Position numbers and translations under genes: made by a program. This document shows positions 1 through 7,335 of a stretch of DNA of 33,841 bases, one piece after another. Position 1 is the stretch's first letter; each line of letters starts with the position of its first letter. A model generated the notes under the pieces. It was not told the origin of the DNA and ran no database searches. It saw only the letters and a list, made by a program, of their open reading frames with translations. Source of the stretch: a bacterium (lineage in GTDB: Bacteria; Electryoneota; Electryoneia; Electryoneales; Electryoneaceae). Where the stretch lies: NCBI GenBank assembly GCA_028278125.1, contig JANQEY010000312.1:1-33841 (forward strand). Reading direction: 5' to 3'.

Positions 1-2
1 CA

Positions 3-1055
3 CGGCGCCCTGGTGGTGCCTCTGTAACAATAGATAAGAACGGTGTTATTGATACCAATGTAAAGGGTGTGACGGTAGAGGCTAAAAGATACAGCCCCAG
101 AAGCGGTTTATGGGTTTTTAATACCCGTTCTGGTTCAGCTCCGCCTAAGATCCCGTATACGGACACTCCTTGGCCGTGGCCCTATGTGACTTCTTTTCAG
201 TTTATACCTTATAAAAATGTCAGGGAAGTAAACAAGCTTCATGTAAGGGTAAGCTGTACCTGCCCTTCATGGATATTCTGGGGTGCTCAGTATAATGCTT
301 ATATGAATAATTATCTTTACGGTGGAATACGTCCGAAATTTGCTCCTCCGACGAAGAGGGATAAGTCCGGTCAATTCCTTGTATGTAAGCATGTCCTTGC
401 CTGTCTTCCGCTTGTTTCAAAGTTTAGGTTGGGTGAGGTCTCCGAAAAAGCACGCAAGAGATTGGAAAAGGCACCAGTTGTTAAAGTACTGCCCAGTATT
501 CCTGAGGAAGTATTGAGGATACCAAAGGAACTGGAACCTATCGGTAAACAGCCAAATATAATGGAAATAGAGAAGAACTGGGATGCTAAACCGAAGAGTC
601 GGGCGAGTTGGATAAGGAAACTGGAAGAGCCCGATGAACTGGTTTATTTATCCCATAGGTTCCCTGATGCTGCCCATTTAATAGCCCAGAGGTTGAAGGC
701 AATAACGAAGATACCGGATAAGGCAAAGGAAGCACAGGAAGCTTTGGAGGAAGTAGAGGATATCGAGAGAAAGGTTCCGAAAATTATAATTCCAGATGAA
801 CTGAAAAGTCTTGAGACCCATCCTGAATATATAGATGCTGTAGCCGGGTGGGTGGATAAGAATGATAAATTAAAAAGGGAATTCATTTTTAAGGAAAAGA
901 ATCCTGATATCATAACCTTGATAGCTGCACGGCATCGTGATGATCGGCCTACGGTGGAATTTGTTGTTGCTCGGTTGAAAGAGATAGCTGAGAATGATGA
1001 ATTTTTGAATGATACCCGCAGAAAAGCTGAAGACAGGGCAAAATGGTTTTATTAA
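3..1055 (+). CDS. SWIM zinc-finger phage protein, 5' end outside the window
   Basis: The reading frame is open from the window edge (codon phase begins at base 3). The first available start codon, GTG at 69, has no correctly spaced ribosome binding site, so the true start lies upstream and this is a partial gene. Counting from that GTG, residues 63-108 form a CxC...CxH pattern (C63, C65, C106, H108), the SWIM zinc-binding signature, with aromatic-rich sequence between the pairs. The rest is charged and helical, with two similar segments (around 200-235 and 280-315) in which an LIA-type helix is followed by a basic stretch. SWIM domains bind nucleic acid or protein in other systems. Here the neighbours are virion-type genes, so a structural or virion-associated role is inferred. 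The zinc motif is clear; the function is unknown. Confidence 0.8.
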   Translation, partial: RRPGGASVTIDKNGVIDTNVKGVTVEAKRYSPRSGLWVFNTRSGSAPPKIPYTDTPWPWPYVTSFQFIPYKNVREVNKLHVRVSCTCPSWIFWGAQYNAYMNNYLYGGIRPKFAPPTKRDKSGQFLVCKHVLACLPLVSKFRLGEVSEKARKRLEKAPVVKVLPSIPEEVLRIPKELEPIGKQPNIMEIEKNWDAKPKSRASWIRKLEEPDELVYLSHRFPDAAHLIAQRLKAITKIPDKAKEAQEALEEVEDIERKVPKIIIPDELKSLETHPEYIDAVAGWVDKNDKLKREFIFKEKNPDIITLIAARHRDDRPTVEFVVARLKEIAENDEFLNDTRRKAEDRAKWFY

Positions 1056-1056
1056 T

Positions 1057-1410
1057 ATGATGAATGTAATCCCTGATATTATTCATTCAAAGTTAAAAAT
1101 CGATTTGAGTTGTAAGGGGGTAGAGTCTCTGGAGGATTCTCTGAACTACGGTTTTTCTTACATCGAGAATGAGGATCATATTGTCGAGCATATAGTGACG
1201 AACAGGGTAATGATGAAAAGGATCTTTGCCGAGGTTCGTGATTCGGAAATTAAACAGGAGGGAAAATCTATCGGTGAGTTATGGACAGCGAAACTATACA
1301 TATCAGATAAATTATCAGATAAACAAATTTTTTTCTCCAACAGTATTTTTTCTGTTGTAATAAATCTAAATCTAAATCCAATGGAAAAAGAGGATGCCTT
1401 CCATTTATAA
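1057..1410 (+). CDS. Small phage protein of unknown function, 117 aa
   Basis: I do not recognise a named family. The reading frame could begin at 1009, but that would overlap the upstream gene by 47 bases. The paired ATGs at 1057 and 1060, just after the upstream TAA, fit translational coupling better; no good Shine-Dalgarno is visible. The protein is acidic, with a GELWTAKLYISD segment (about 73-84) and a hydrophobic SVVINLNLN stretch near the end (99-107) that reads like a natural C-terminal beta strand. The last ten residues (PMEKEDAFHL) overlap the start of the GIY-YIG gene by 17 bases and may have been altered when that gene inserted. Codons around 1302-1325 contain a near-perfect short tandem repeat (ATCAGATAA, twice). 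Probably a small virion or accessory protein. Confidence 0.6.
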   Translation: MMNVIPDIIHSKLKIDLSCKGVESLEDSLNYGFSYIENEDHIVEHIVTNRVMMKRIFAEVRDSEIKQEGKSIGELWTAKLYISDKLSDKQIFFSNSIFSVVINLNLNPMEKEDAFHL

Positions 1411-2017
1411 GATCATTTGTAAAACCAATAATAAGATTTATGTGGGTTCTACTTCAAATAAATTAAAAAGAAGATGGAATAACCATAAAAGTATGTTAAT
1501 GACTAATACCCATCATTGCCGTAGATTACAAAATGCTTGGAATGAGTATGGTGAGGCAGAATTTTCTTGTGAGTTAATAGAGAAAACAGACATACAAAGA
1601 TGTAGAGAAAGAGAGCAATATTGGATTGATTTTTATGATTTGATATTATTCAATAGTGAAAAGGAAGTTTTACCGGGAACGAAAAGTTATAGCTATTTAA
1701 CTGAAGATGATGTAAAAGATATTATTAAAAAATGTGAAAATGGAGCTATTAGAGCAAAATTAGCTAAACAATACGGAGTAACGAGCCAAACTATCAGTGA
1801 TATTGCTATGGGAAGAAGTTGGAGTTATTTACCTCGGAACAAAATTAGATGGAATCCTTGCCATGTTATTCCTGATGAAGAAATTGATAAGATAAAAGAT
1901 TACGCCAAATCAGGGTTAACTCATAAAAATATAGCTCTGATATATGGTGTTAACCAATCTACTATATCCAGAATAATATCCAGATCCAGAAGGAAGGAAA
2001 TACGCTATGCGTTATGA
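1394..2017 (+). CDS. GIY-YIG homing endonuclease with two helix-turn-helix segments
   Basis: A 207-residue GIY-YIG family nuclease, expected to make a site-specific DNA break that spreads its own gene. The family core is visible: IYK at 4-6, IYVGST at 15-20, basic R26/R27, H31, the catalytic glutamate candidate E74 in EREQYWI, and N87. The C-terminal half carries two DNA-binding helix-turn-helix segments, about 118-141 (AKLAKQYGVTSQTISDI) and 165-196 (IALIYGVNQSTISRII), typical of free-standing phage homing enzymes. The gene is much more AT-rich than its neighbours: hand counts give 15 G+C in 1441-1500 and 12 in 1681-1740, out of 60 each. RBS AAAGAGG lies directly before ATG 1394. It overlaps genes on both sides, so it sits as a mobile gene between two coding regions rather than in a visible intron. 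Confidence 0.92.
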   Translation: MPSIYKIICKTNNKIYVGSTSNKLKRRWNNHKSMLMTNTHHCRRLQNAWNEYGEAEFSCELIEKTDIQRCREREQYWIDFYDLILFNSEKEVLPGTKSYSYLTEDDVKDIIKKCENGAIRAKLAKQYGVTSQTISDIAMGRSWSYLPRNKIRWNPCHVIPDEEIDKIKDYAKSGLTHKNIALIYGVNQSTISRIISRSRRKEIRYAL

Positions 2018-2399
2018 TTACCTGTGCAGCAAGTGTGATATTCGAGAAGAGCATATCCACGGAATTTCTGAGAACCCAGAAATTAAATGTCCCAAATGTA
2101 AGAAAAAAATGGAGAGGATGATCTCCGCAAGTGTAGGTGGTTTCATTTTTAAAGGCGGTACTCCTGCTATTCATGATCGGGAGAAGCGCATACGTAAAAA
2201 AAGAGGCGAGGTACTAAAGAAAAAGCAAGAAGCACGGCGGGCAGAGTCGCCTCAGGTTCAGCCTAATATTGCCGGGGTTCGGACGGATTCCTGGTCTGAT
2301 GCACAAAAGATGGCGAAGGAAGCCGGAATGAACCATGAAAGCTATACCCCTTACGTGGAAAAGGAAAAGAAGAAGAAAATTAAAGTAGTGCAATCGTAA
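2007..2399 (+). CDS. FmdB-like zinc-ribbon protein, 130 aa
   Basis: The N-terminus has the FmdB/putative regulatory zinc-ribbon layout: MRYDYLC, then two knuckles, C7-x2-C10 and C28-x2-C31, followed by a hydrophobic-glycine segment (ISASVGGFIFKGG, about 39-51). The rest is a highly basic, lysine/arginine-rich tail (about 56-130) that is probably helical at first. In bacteria the family is annotated as regulatory on weak evidence; in phage genomes such proteins are common but uncharacterised. The start at 2007 overlaps the endonuclease stop by 11 bases and has a strong RBS (AAGGAAGG), so it is translated independently. A nucleic-acid-binding role is plausible from the zinc ribbon and basic tail but is inference. 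Confidence 0.75.
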   Translation: MRYDYLCSKCDIREEHIHGISENPEIKCPKCKKKMERMISASVGGFIFKGGTPAIHDREKRIRKKRGEVLKKKQEARRAESPQVQPNIAGVRTDSWSDAQKMAKEAGMNHESYTPYVEKEKKKKIKVVQS

Positions 2400-2413
2400 T
2401 AATCTATAAATAC
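2397..2413 (+). promoter_or_regulatory. Late-promoter-like motif, copy 1 (TAATAATCTATAAATAC)
   Basis: First of eight closely related 17-bp sites in the window, 30 bases before the start at 2444. It contains an exact T4 late promoter octamer TATAAATA (2405-2412). Its first three bases are the stop codon of the zinc-ribbon gene. A perfect dyad (TTGTATT-A-AATACAA, 2414-2428) follows immediately. Promoter function is inferred from recurrence and position. Confidence 0.6.
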
Positions 2414-2428
2414 TTGTATTAAATACAA
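2414..2428. repeat. Perfect 15-base inverted repeat in a leader
   Basis: TTGTATT and AATACAA flank a single central A, between the promoter-like motif and the ribosome binding site of the gene at 2444. It is too AT-rich and lacks the loop and T tract for a terminator. It could be a binding site for a small dimeric regulator, or chance in AT-rich DNA. Confidence 0.35.
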
Positions 2429-2443
2429 AATAAGGAAATTATT

Positions 2444-3091
2444 ATGGATAGCTTTATTGAACCTCTTTATAAGTCACAAGACTTAATAAAATTCGGCTGG
2501 AGTAGAGAGAGCGGTGCCGTCTCATATAAGATATATGTCGGTGTTTTTCCCGGTACTGGCTCTATGTCCGTCGTTGGTGATAATATTCCTGATGTAGCTT
2601 CCAGAGAACCTGTAGGTAGAGGGAAAGTGATCTATGATGTGAATATGGATGATGTCAGAACACTTCTATCTTTGGCAACAACAGTGAATTTTGCAAATAA
2701 AATTTTCTATTTCACGATTACATATGTGAATTCGGGAGGGTCTGAAAGTTCTCTGGCTGATTCGACTGTAGTGGAAGTACCTCCGGTGGGTATAACTCCA
2801 CGGCAGATGAAGGATGATCCTACCATGAGGAGACATCCCTTTGTATTCAGCGATAATGATCTTCGTTGGGCAAAGCAGGCGGGTTCTGGAAGAGGTGCAA
2901 TAATAAACGATCCCTCTGCTTATTATGCAACGAATACCGTCACAGAATACACATATTCTGCAGGGAACGTGGCAACAGAAAAGATATATCTGAGTGATGC
3001 TACTGATGCCGGTTCTCCAGCAAAATTAATAACTTATACATATTCAGGCAGTGACCTGATAAAAAAAGAGATAACAGATAGCACAGTATAA
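2444..3091 (+). CDS. Virion-type protein with fibronectin-III-like N-terminus, 215 aa
   Basis: The first ~110 residues look like a fibronectin-III-type beta sandwich: an IKFGWSRESGAVSYKIYVG segment (15-33) matches the usual W...A..Y.VYV pattern of FN3-like repeats in phage tail proteins, and an FYFTITYVN strand and a serine-rich turn follow around 88-103. A proline-rich linker (about 110-125) leads to a tail where a YTYSAGN...KIYLSD strand pair recurs as YTYSGSD...KEITD. The gene has its own promoter-like motif and an RBS (TAAGGAAA). No enzyme motif is visible. A neck, decoration or tail-adaptor protein is the best guess; the exact place in the virion is unknown. Confidence 0.65.
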   Translation: MDSFIEPLYKSQDLIKFGWSRESGAVSYKIYVGVFPGTGSMSVVGDNIPDVASREPVGRGKVIYDVNMDDVRTLLSLATTVNFANKIFYFTITYVNSGGSESSLADSTVVEVPPVGITPRQMKDDPTMRRHPFVFSDNDLRWAKQAGSGRGAIINDPSAYYATNTVTEYTYSAGNVATEKIYLSDATDAGSPAKLITYTYSGSDLIKKEITDSTV

Positions 3092-3118
3092 TAGGAATAA
3101 TATCCAGATATGAAAATG

Positions 3119-3135
3119 TGATAATCTATTAATAC
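3119..3135 (+). promoter_or_regulatory. Late-promoter-like motif, copy 2 (TGATAATCTATTAATAC)
   Basis: It matches the window consensus at 16 of 17 positions, 56 bases upstream of the start at 3192. A second, partial copy of the first half (TAATAATC at 3144-3151) follows 25 bases later, so this leader has a tandem arrangement. The function is inferred from recurrence. Confidence 0.6.
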
Positions 3136-3191
3136 AAGGAAATTAATAATCCTGAAAATATTAGCCAATTATAATGTAAGGAGGAAATATC

Positions 3192-3461
3192 ATGGCAATT
3201 CCTACAGTAACTGTAGCATACGATGGGACTGATTATGGCAGAGTGTATCTGCATGACGTTGGACAGCGTAACCAACTTGGAGGTGGAAAGGGCCTTTATG
3301 TTCTCGGCCAGGATCGGTATCTTAGCCATGGTCAGGACACCACCTTTGTCGCAACAAGTGATGTAATGATGTCGCGCTCTTATGCCGGTGCGGACAGAAC
3401 CGGGCAGATCAAGAATCTCGAAGACAGAGGTGCATTCACGGTCGGCGATACTTTTGCGTAA
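3192..3461 (+). CDS. Small probable virion protein, 89 aa, in its own transcription unit
   Basis: No family is recognised. The protein is rich in glycine, aspartate and threonine, with no cysteine and no membrane segment, and looks like a compact beta-structured protein (strands around 4-12, 35-44 and 50-57). The gene is isolated: promoter-like motif 56 bases upstream, very strong ribosome binding site (AAGGAGG at 3179-3185) with good spacing to ATG 3192, and a perfect intrinsic terminator starting 43 bases after the stop. This arrangement suggests an abundant product, such as a decoration, head or tail-tube component. That is inference from expression signals, not from the protein sequence. 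Confidence 0.7.
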   Translation: MAIPTVTVAYDGTDYGRVYLHDVGQRNQLGGGKGLYVLGQDRYLSHGQDTTFVATSDVMMSRSYAGADRTGQIKNLEDRGAFTVGDTFA

Positions 3462-3504
3462 TACGGTCAAAGAGAATTAGCTTAATTTTTTTATTGCCCT
3501 TAAG

Positions 3505-3538
3505 AAAGGCCGCCGCATTTTCAGGGGCGGCCTTTTTC
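3505..3538 (+). terminator. Intrinsic terminator T1
   Basis: A perfect 10-bp stem (AAAGGCCGCC / GGCGGCCTTT, 3505-3514 with 3526-3535) with an 11-base loop and a run of five Ts. It closes the single-gene unit at 3192 and lies only a few bases before the next promoter-like site. Confidence 0.92.
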
Positions 3539-3544
3539 ATATAA

Positions 3545-3563
3545 GATAATAGATATAAATATT
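3545..3563 (+). promoter_or_regulatory. Divergent late-promoter-like motif (GATAATAGATATAAATATT)
   Basis: It is related to the other sites but has two extra bases between the halves. It contains an exact TATAAATA octamer (3554-3561) and lies 16 bases upstream of ATG 3580, directly after terminator T1. It is the least typical member of the set. Confidence 0.5.
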
Positions 3564-3579
3564 AAATAAGAGGTGGACT

Positions 3580-3861
3580 ATGGCAAACGATAGGAATGGT
3601 CCGACGGGGTATCAAACATGCGATCTGTATCTGGCTGCTTTTTTTCTTGCCGCTGGCTGTAAACAGGAAAAATCTGTCCGGGATAAAAAGAATAAGCGTG
3701 TTTACTTTCATTTTGAAAATAACCCGTTAATTGAAGACCTAAGAACGAAGTACTACAGCCGGCAAGCAAAAGTGGATGCTCTTACCTATTCTGACAATGT
3801 GAAATCTTTGAAAAGCCTGTGCCATAACATAACGAACATGGCGCATATAGAAAGGGGCTAA
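3580..3861 (+). CDS. DUF5659-like small protein, 93 aa
   Basis: The pattern YQTCDLYLAAFFLAAGC (11-27), a charged turn (KNKRVYFHFENNP, about 37-49) and a C-terminal helix ending in LKSLCHN match what I remember of the DUF5659 family. These are small proteins of phages and mobile regions with a helix, a beta hairpin reading V.F.FE..., and a second helix. The function of that family is unknown. The RBS GAGGTGG sits close to ATG 3580. It is the first gene of a run continuing to about 8965, whose members abut or overlap by a few bases. The family assignment is from memory of the motif, not a search. Confidence 0.65.
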   Translation: MANDRNGPTGYQTCDLYLAAFFLAAGCKQEKSVRDKKNKRVYFHFENNPLIEDLRTKYYSRQAKVDALTYSDNVKSLKSLCHNITNMAHIERG

Positions 3862-3863
3862 TC

Positions 3864-4028
3864 ATGGCCGTTGTTGAAGCTGAACAAGAAAGAGAGAAGG
3901 TGATCTCTCCCAATCTTGACGATGTCGACGATTCAACCGATGGTGTTTACTATATCCAGAATGTATGGCAGATTGACGAAGCTACTGGAAGGCATGTCGG
4001 TAACCGCATAAACGTCACCTTTACTTAA
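3864..4028 (+). CDS. Very small acidic protein, 54 aa
   Basis: A short frame begins two bases after the upstream stop (ATG 3864) and ends with TAA at 4026-4028. An RBS-like AAAGGGG lies just before the junction. The N-terminus is acidic (EAEQEREK, then DDVDDSTDG), followed by a beta-like YYIQNVWQIDEATGRHVGNR segment (29-48). No family is recognised. The close packing, the RBS and the absence of any competing frame support a real gene. It may be a small tail or neck accessory protein. Confidence 0.6.
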   Translation: MAVVEAEQEREKVISPNLDDVDDSTDGVYYIQNVWQIDEATGRHVGNRINVTFT

Positions 4029-4038
4029 AGGATAGTGC

Positions 4039-4488
4039 ATGCTAGTAAATGATTTTATGCGCATTGTCAATGCTGCGAAGAATTTCAAGATCAAAGAAGA
4101 TTTTGAATTTATTTCATTTGATGACATTACCAAGGAAGACGTCGAAAACGGAGACACGCCTGATACCATCGATATATGGGCTGCAGTAAAAATATTCTAT
4201 GATGGGAAGTTACCTGATAGCTACAAGGCTCTCAATCTCATAATAGGTGACTGGGTGGAAAAGAATGTCGATTCTCTGACTGAAGTAATCCATAAAGAAT
4301 TAAGAGACTATTTCCTCGAGCATTACCCGGAGAGTAACTCAGAAGATTTGGAACAGCTTGATGAATCGGTTATATGGACTGACCAATTAGATTATATGCC
4401 TGCAAAAAGTTCTGAAGATGAAAAATCTCTGGTGATTGAAATTGAACTTGTTCTTCACGCTGAACCAACGGGACATGACGATGCGTAA
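4039..4488 (+). CDS. Acidic phage protein of unknown function, 149 aa (neck/tail-terminator candidate)
   Basis: No family is recognised. The protein is strongly acidic (for example DITKEDVENGDTPDTID, about 29-45). A segment around 68-96 is likely helical, and a C-terminal strand pair ends in LVIEIELVLHAE (130-141). An alternating strand at the C-terminus of a ~150-residue protein, just before small virion genes, is reminiscent of tail-completion proteins, but that is only a context guess. An AAAGGA ribosome binding site precedes ATG 4039. It overlaps the next gene by eight bases. Confidence 0.6.
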   Translation: MLVNDFMRIVNAAKNFKIKEDFEFISFDDITKEDVENGDTPDTIDIWAAVKIFYDGKLPDSYKALNLIIGDWVEKNVDSLTEVIHKELRDYFLEHYPESNSEDLEQLDESVIWTDQLDYMPAKSSEDEKSLVIEIELVLHAEPTGHDDA

Positions 4489-4858
4489 ATCAATTGATGC
4501 GGCCAATGCAGCCTGTAATGCGGTAGTACAAAAGGTTAATGACGGTTCTTCTTTTTCTTCCGGTGGGTTATACCTGCAGAATGAGGATTACACTGCTGTA
4601 ACACGGCTTCCTCTGTCCACAACAGCTTTCAGGGATGCTACCGATGGTACGTCAGTTGCTAATCCGATATCAGATGCAACAGCTTACATGGATGCTACAC
4701 TGGCATACTATAGTATAAATAACCGTGATGATGCAGTCGTCTGGGACGGTACAGTCTCCACTTTAAGCGGGTCAGGTGATTTCAAATTACCGACACTGAT
4801 AGTTTATCAGGATTCAACAGTAGCTGTTTCTTCGGGATTTTATGCGGTACCACGGTAA
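4481..4858 (+). CDS. Small virion-type protein, 125 aa
   Basis: The frame could start at 4436 or 4475, but ATG 4481 has a GGGA ribosome binding element at the right distance and overlaps the upstream stop by only eight bases, so it is preferred. The protein has a helical N-terminus (MRKSIDAANAACNAVVQKVND) followed by a Ser/Thr/Asp-rich beta region containing repeated YMDATLAYYSIN and VVWDGTVSTLSGSG-like segments. There is no catalytic pattern. The composition resembles other small structural proteins of this window. Function unknown. Confidence 0.65.
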   Translation: MRKSIDAANAACNAVVQKVNDGSSFSSGGLYLQNEDYTAVTRLPLSTTAFRDATDGTSVANPISDATAYMDATLAYYSINNRDDAVVWDGTVSTLSGSGDFKLPTLIVYQDSTVAVSSGFYAVPR

Positions 4859-4864
4859 AAAATT

Positions 4865-5446
4865 ATGGCAGCAACCCTTTATGGAACACTTTCTGCAGTC
4901 GATACGACCCACCACAGCGAGTTTTTCGGAGCAATAGGTTTATCTGGTGTTCTCGAAGCTAATGATTCCATTCATTATTTCCCCGTAGAAGGCTACATAG
5001 TAGACGATTCTACAAGACTCCCACAGGATTCAACATTTTTTCAAGGCGCTATTCTCGGTCAGGGTGACATGACTTTTAATACTGTCGATTGGACTTATGC
5101 TCACGGCCGTCTTAACGTCGATGGTACTTGGGTTGATGGGACATTCCGGCATCAATGGTATGACCCGCACTGGATTTTCTTCAGTACGTGGTACCAAAAC
5201 TATGACGATACCTCAGAATGGTCTCTGGTGGGTTATAAATTCAGGGAACCGGTTCGTGAGAATGTAGGTAAATATTATGCATCTATGGTAGTTCCTGAAA
5301 CTGTAGGCCATTATGAAAATAGATGGACGTACCAGAGGGACAGCAGTTCTTATGCAAAAGAAGTTGTACAGCCTTTTGTGAGCATGTCCCGGGGAATAGA
5401 CTATATGCCCGATTACCCTGATACTACAACATTGGATTCTACATAA
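4865..5446 (+). CDS. Structural protein with a GKYYAS-type beta module, 193 aa
   Basis: Unrecognised family, but residues 134-172 (VGKYYASMVVPE...ENRWTYQRD) resemble residues 59-100 of the protein at 9096 (TGKYYASFTFAAE...IRWTIQE). Both look like the second half of a small immunoglobulin-like domain found in phage neck and baseplate proteins. The rest is rich in tryptophan and tyrosine (WTYAHGRLNVDGTWVDGTF, about 76-94; HWIFFSTWYQNYDD, 102-115), typical of exposed beta-sandwich virion proteins. There is no good ribosome binding site, so translation is probably coupled to the gene ending six bases earlier. Likely a head-tail joining or adaptor protein; inference only. Confidence 0.65.
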   Translation: MAATLYGTLSAVDTTHHSEFFGAIGLSGVLEANDSIHYFPVEGYIVDDSTRLPQDSTFFQGAILGQGDMTFNTVDWTYAHGRLNVDGTWVDGTFRHQWYDPHWIFFSTWYQNYDDTSEWSLVGYKFREPVRENVGKYYASMVVPETVGHYENRWTYQRDSSSYAKEVVQPFVSMSRGIDYMPDYPDTTTLDST

Positions 5447-5457
5447 ACGGAGAAAAG

Positions 5458-5748
5458 ATGACTTTAGCAGAAAAAGTAGCAAAGAGGTATGTTATGAGTG
5501 TTACGCAGACGGCTCCTGGTAAATTAAAAGGTCTTTTGCCAGGTGAAGTGGTAAAACCCCTTGCAGAACTGGAAGTATGGGTTCAGAGTATGGCTGAAAT
5601 GTTACCTTTCAGTTCAGGGGCAGTTATGTTTGGTGATAACCCTGTAGGTAAGAATGCTAAAGATACCATATACGGTGCACGTAGAGCCCTTGGTAAATTA
5701 AATACTTTCATAGATGCTCTTGCAGGAGAAAAGAAGGAGAAAAAATGA
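5458..5748 (+). CDS. Small helical protein with LAEKVAKRY-type N-terminus, 96 aa
   Basis: No named family. It begins with a short amphipathic helix (MTLAEKVAKRYV) that resembles the N-terminus of the protein at 7332 (MSEMAKRVAAKF). The rest is probably helical, with a glycine-rich turn (FSSGAVMFGDNPVG, about 51-64) and a lysine-rich end. The RBS CGGAGAAAAG precedes ATG 5458, and the stop overlaps the next start (ATGA). Proteins with near-identical N-terminal helices in one phage operon may share a docking or processing signal; see findings. Confidence 0.65.
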   Translation: MTLAEKVAKRYVMSVTQTAPGKLKGLLPGEVVKPLAELEVWVQSMAEMLPFSSGAVMFGDNPVGKNAKDTIYGARRALGKLNTFIDALAGEKKEKK

Positions 5749-6758
5749 AGGACATTACGGAAAGACTTGACAAGATAGCTTCTGAAATAGAAAAGGAGAA
5801 CCCCTTTATAGCTTTGGCTATTGATAGGGTCAGTGATAAGTTGGAAAGAAGAGGGGAGACTTCTGAGAAGAGCACTTCTGAAATTGATCCTTCAGAATTG
5901 ACGAAGCAAGATTATAAAAAAATGAAAATAGAAGTGACGATTAAATCCTCTTCTGTAGATAGAGAAATAATTGCTACTTTAGTAGAGGCAGGTTTAATTG
6001 AAGATTTTAAAAAATTGTTCAGTAAAGGGAAGAGATTTTGGCAATCTATGTGGGATAGCATTGATGATAAAGCTACGAAAGCTGCAATCAAAGCCTTGAA
6101 CACAAAGGAAAAAGTTAAAGCTTATATTAAAAAGAACCCTAAATTAAAATGGGTTGTGTTAGGAGCCATTGCATTAGGTTTTCTGGTTCTTCCTCCAGCA
6201 GCAAATGCTGAATTATTAGATGCACCGGGAATTAAAGAACTTGCTAGTGGGATAGATATTGACTTTTACGCTAAAGCTGGAGAGATAGTAACTAAAGTTG
6301 ATGTTTCACCCGAATGGATTGAAGAACTTGCAAAACATTCTTTAGCAGAGACTGGAAGTCCTGAAGAGGCTTACAAACATTTACAGGAAAATTTAATTAA
6401 AGTTTTTCAGGAAAAATCAGTGGAGAATAGAGTACCTAAACAGTTTGCGTCAGATTGGATAGAAATGGCACAACGAGTCGGGGATAGGATCTATAAGGTT
6501 ATTAACCAAAAAGGGTTACTCTTTAAAAAAGCTAAGTATGTCTATAGTGGTGTGAAAGAAGACCTTGAGAGAATTGCAAAGCAATATAATCGTATGATTA
6601 TAACGGATAAGGAAGCGTATGCTAAGGCTTTCGATATTTGTTCGCGTGCGATGCCTGACAAACATGTAAAATTGAATGATATAGCTGAAAGAGAACAAGT
6701 AGGTAAAATCAGCCATAAAGAAGCATACAAAGAAGTTCTCGCATTAGTTGAGAAATAA
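5745..6758 (+). CDS. Helical protein with one central membrane segment, 337 aa
   Basis: No family is recognised. The protein is mostly charged and helical. One hydrophobic span at about 135-152 (WVVLGAIALGFLVLPP) is preceded by a lysine-rich stretch and followed by ANA-E, so it looks like an internal signal anchor with a possible AxA cleavage site. The N-terminus (ITERLDKIASEIEKE) resembles that of the protein at 30826 (AAEELLKIADSIEKE). The RBS AGAAGGAG precedes the ATGA overlap with the gene before. The gene is AT-rich compared with the fibre genes. A membrane-active role during DNA entry or lysis, or a virion inner protein, is possible; neither is shown by the sequence. Confidence 0.65.
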   Translation: MKDITERLDKIASEIEKENPFIALAIDRVSDKLERRGETSEKSTSEIDPSELTKQDYKKMKIEVTIKSSSVDREIIATLVEAGLIEDFKKLFSKGKRFWQSMWDSIDDKATKAAIKALNTKEKVKAYIKKNPKLKWVVLGAIALGFLVLPPAANAELLDAPGIKELASGIDIDFYAKAGEIVTKVDVSPEWIEELAKHSLAETGSPEEAYKHLQENLIKVFQEKSVENRVPKQFASDWIEMAQRVGDRIYKVINQKGLLFKKAKYVYSGVKEDLERIAKQYNRMIITDKEAYAKAFDICSRAMPDKHVKLNDIAEREQVGKISHKEAYKEVLALVEK

Positions 6759-6759
6759 G

Positions 6760-7335
6760 ATGACGTTATACAGAAGAGAAATGGTTGATCTGGATTCAAG
6801 GGAAGGGAAGACCTTGATGGAATGTCTGTTACCGGCAATTCAGAATGAAGGCTTGAAACAGAGTGTAGCTAGTAGGATAAGGAGACTGGCTCGTCAACTT
6901 CACGCCCAATATTTCGATGTCGATCCAGATATGCTCCTGAAGCTTCTACAGGATTACCTTCAGGAAACCCAGAAGGATTGGAATTATATAAAACCGCAGG
7001 AACTGCATAAACTCATGGAAGCCGGGAAAGCTGATGAATATTTCATAGTTGATGTACGGAAACCTGAAGAGTACGAGAAGAGTCATATCCCGGGCGCTAT
7101 CAATATTTTCTGGCTCGATATTCTTCAAGACGAGAACCTGAAAAAGTTACCGGTAGATAAGACGATTCTGGTTTATTGTTATGTGGGACATACTTCCAGT
7201 CAGGTCATGGTTCTGCTGTCATTGATAGGTTATAAATGCAAATCATTAAAGTATGGTATGGGTACGGCTCCAGATGCGGGTCCGGTGAAGGGCTGGCTCG
7301 ATTATAGATACCCGTTGGAAGGGAGATTGAAATGA
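6760..7335 (+). CDS. Rhodanese-domain protein, 191 aa
   Basis: Residues about 75-186 form a rhodanese homology domain, a sulfur carrier fold that moves sulfane sulfur through a cysteine persulfide. Visible marks are IVDVRKPEEYEKSHIPGAIN (96-115) and the active-site loop C140-Y-V-G-H-T-S, with the catalytic cysteine intact. The N-terminal ~70 residues are a separate helical domain containing SVASRIRRLARQL. The frame could begin at TTG 6748, but ATG 6760, just past the upstream stop, is chosen; ATG 6781 is a further option. It overlaps the next gene by ATGA. Rhodaneses are unusual among virion-type genes; the sulfotransferase gene two positions downstream makes a shared link to sulfur chemistry worth testing. 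Confidence 0.88.
   Translation: MTLYRREMVDLDSREGKTLMECLLPAIQNEGLKQSVASRIRRLARQLHAQYFDVDPDMLLKLLQDYLQETQKDWNYIKPQELHKLMEAGKADEYFIVDVRKPEEYEKSHIPGAINIFWLDILQDENLKKLPVDKTILVYCYVGHTSSQVMVLLSLIGYKCKSLKYGMGTAPDAGPVKGWLDYRYPLEGRLK

Noticed and set aside
1057..2399. Group I intron carrying the GIY-YIG gene.
   Set aside because: The gene overlaps both neighbours and no flanking sequence remains that could fold as an intron core; the flanking genes are separate proteins, not two exons.
3092..3191. tRNA or small RNA gene in the 100-base gap.
   Set aside because: No cloverleaf or strong stem was found; the gap is explained by two motif copies and the ribosome binding site. No tRNA was seen elsewhere in the window either.
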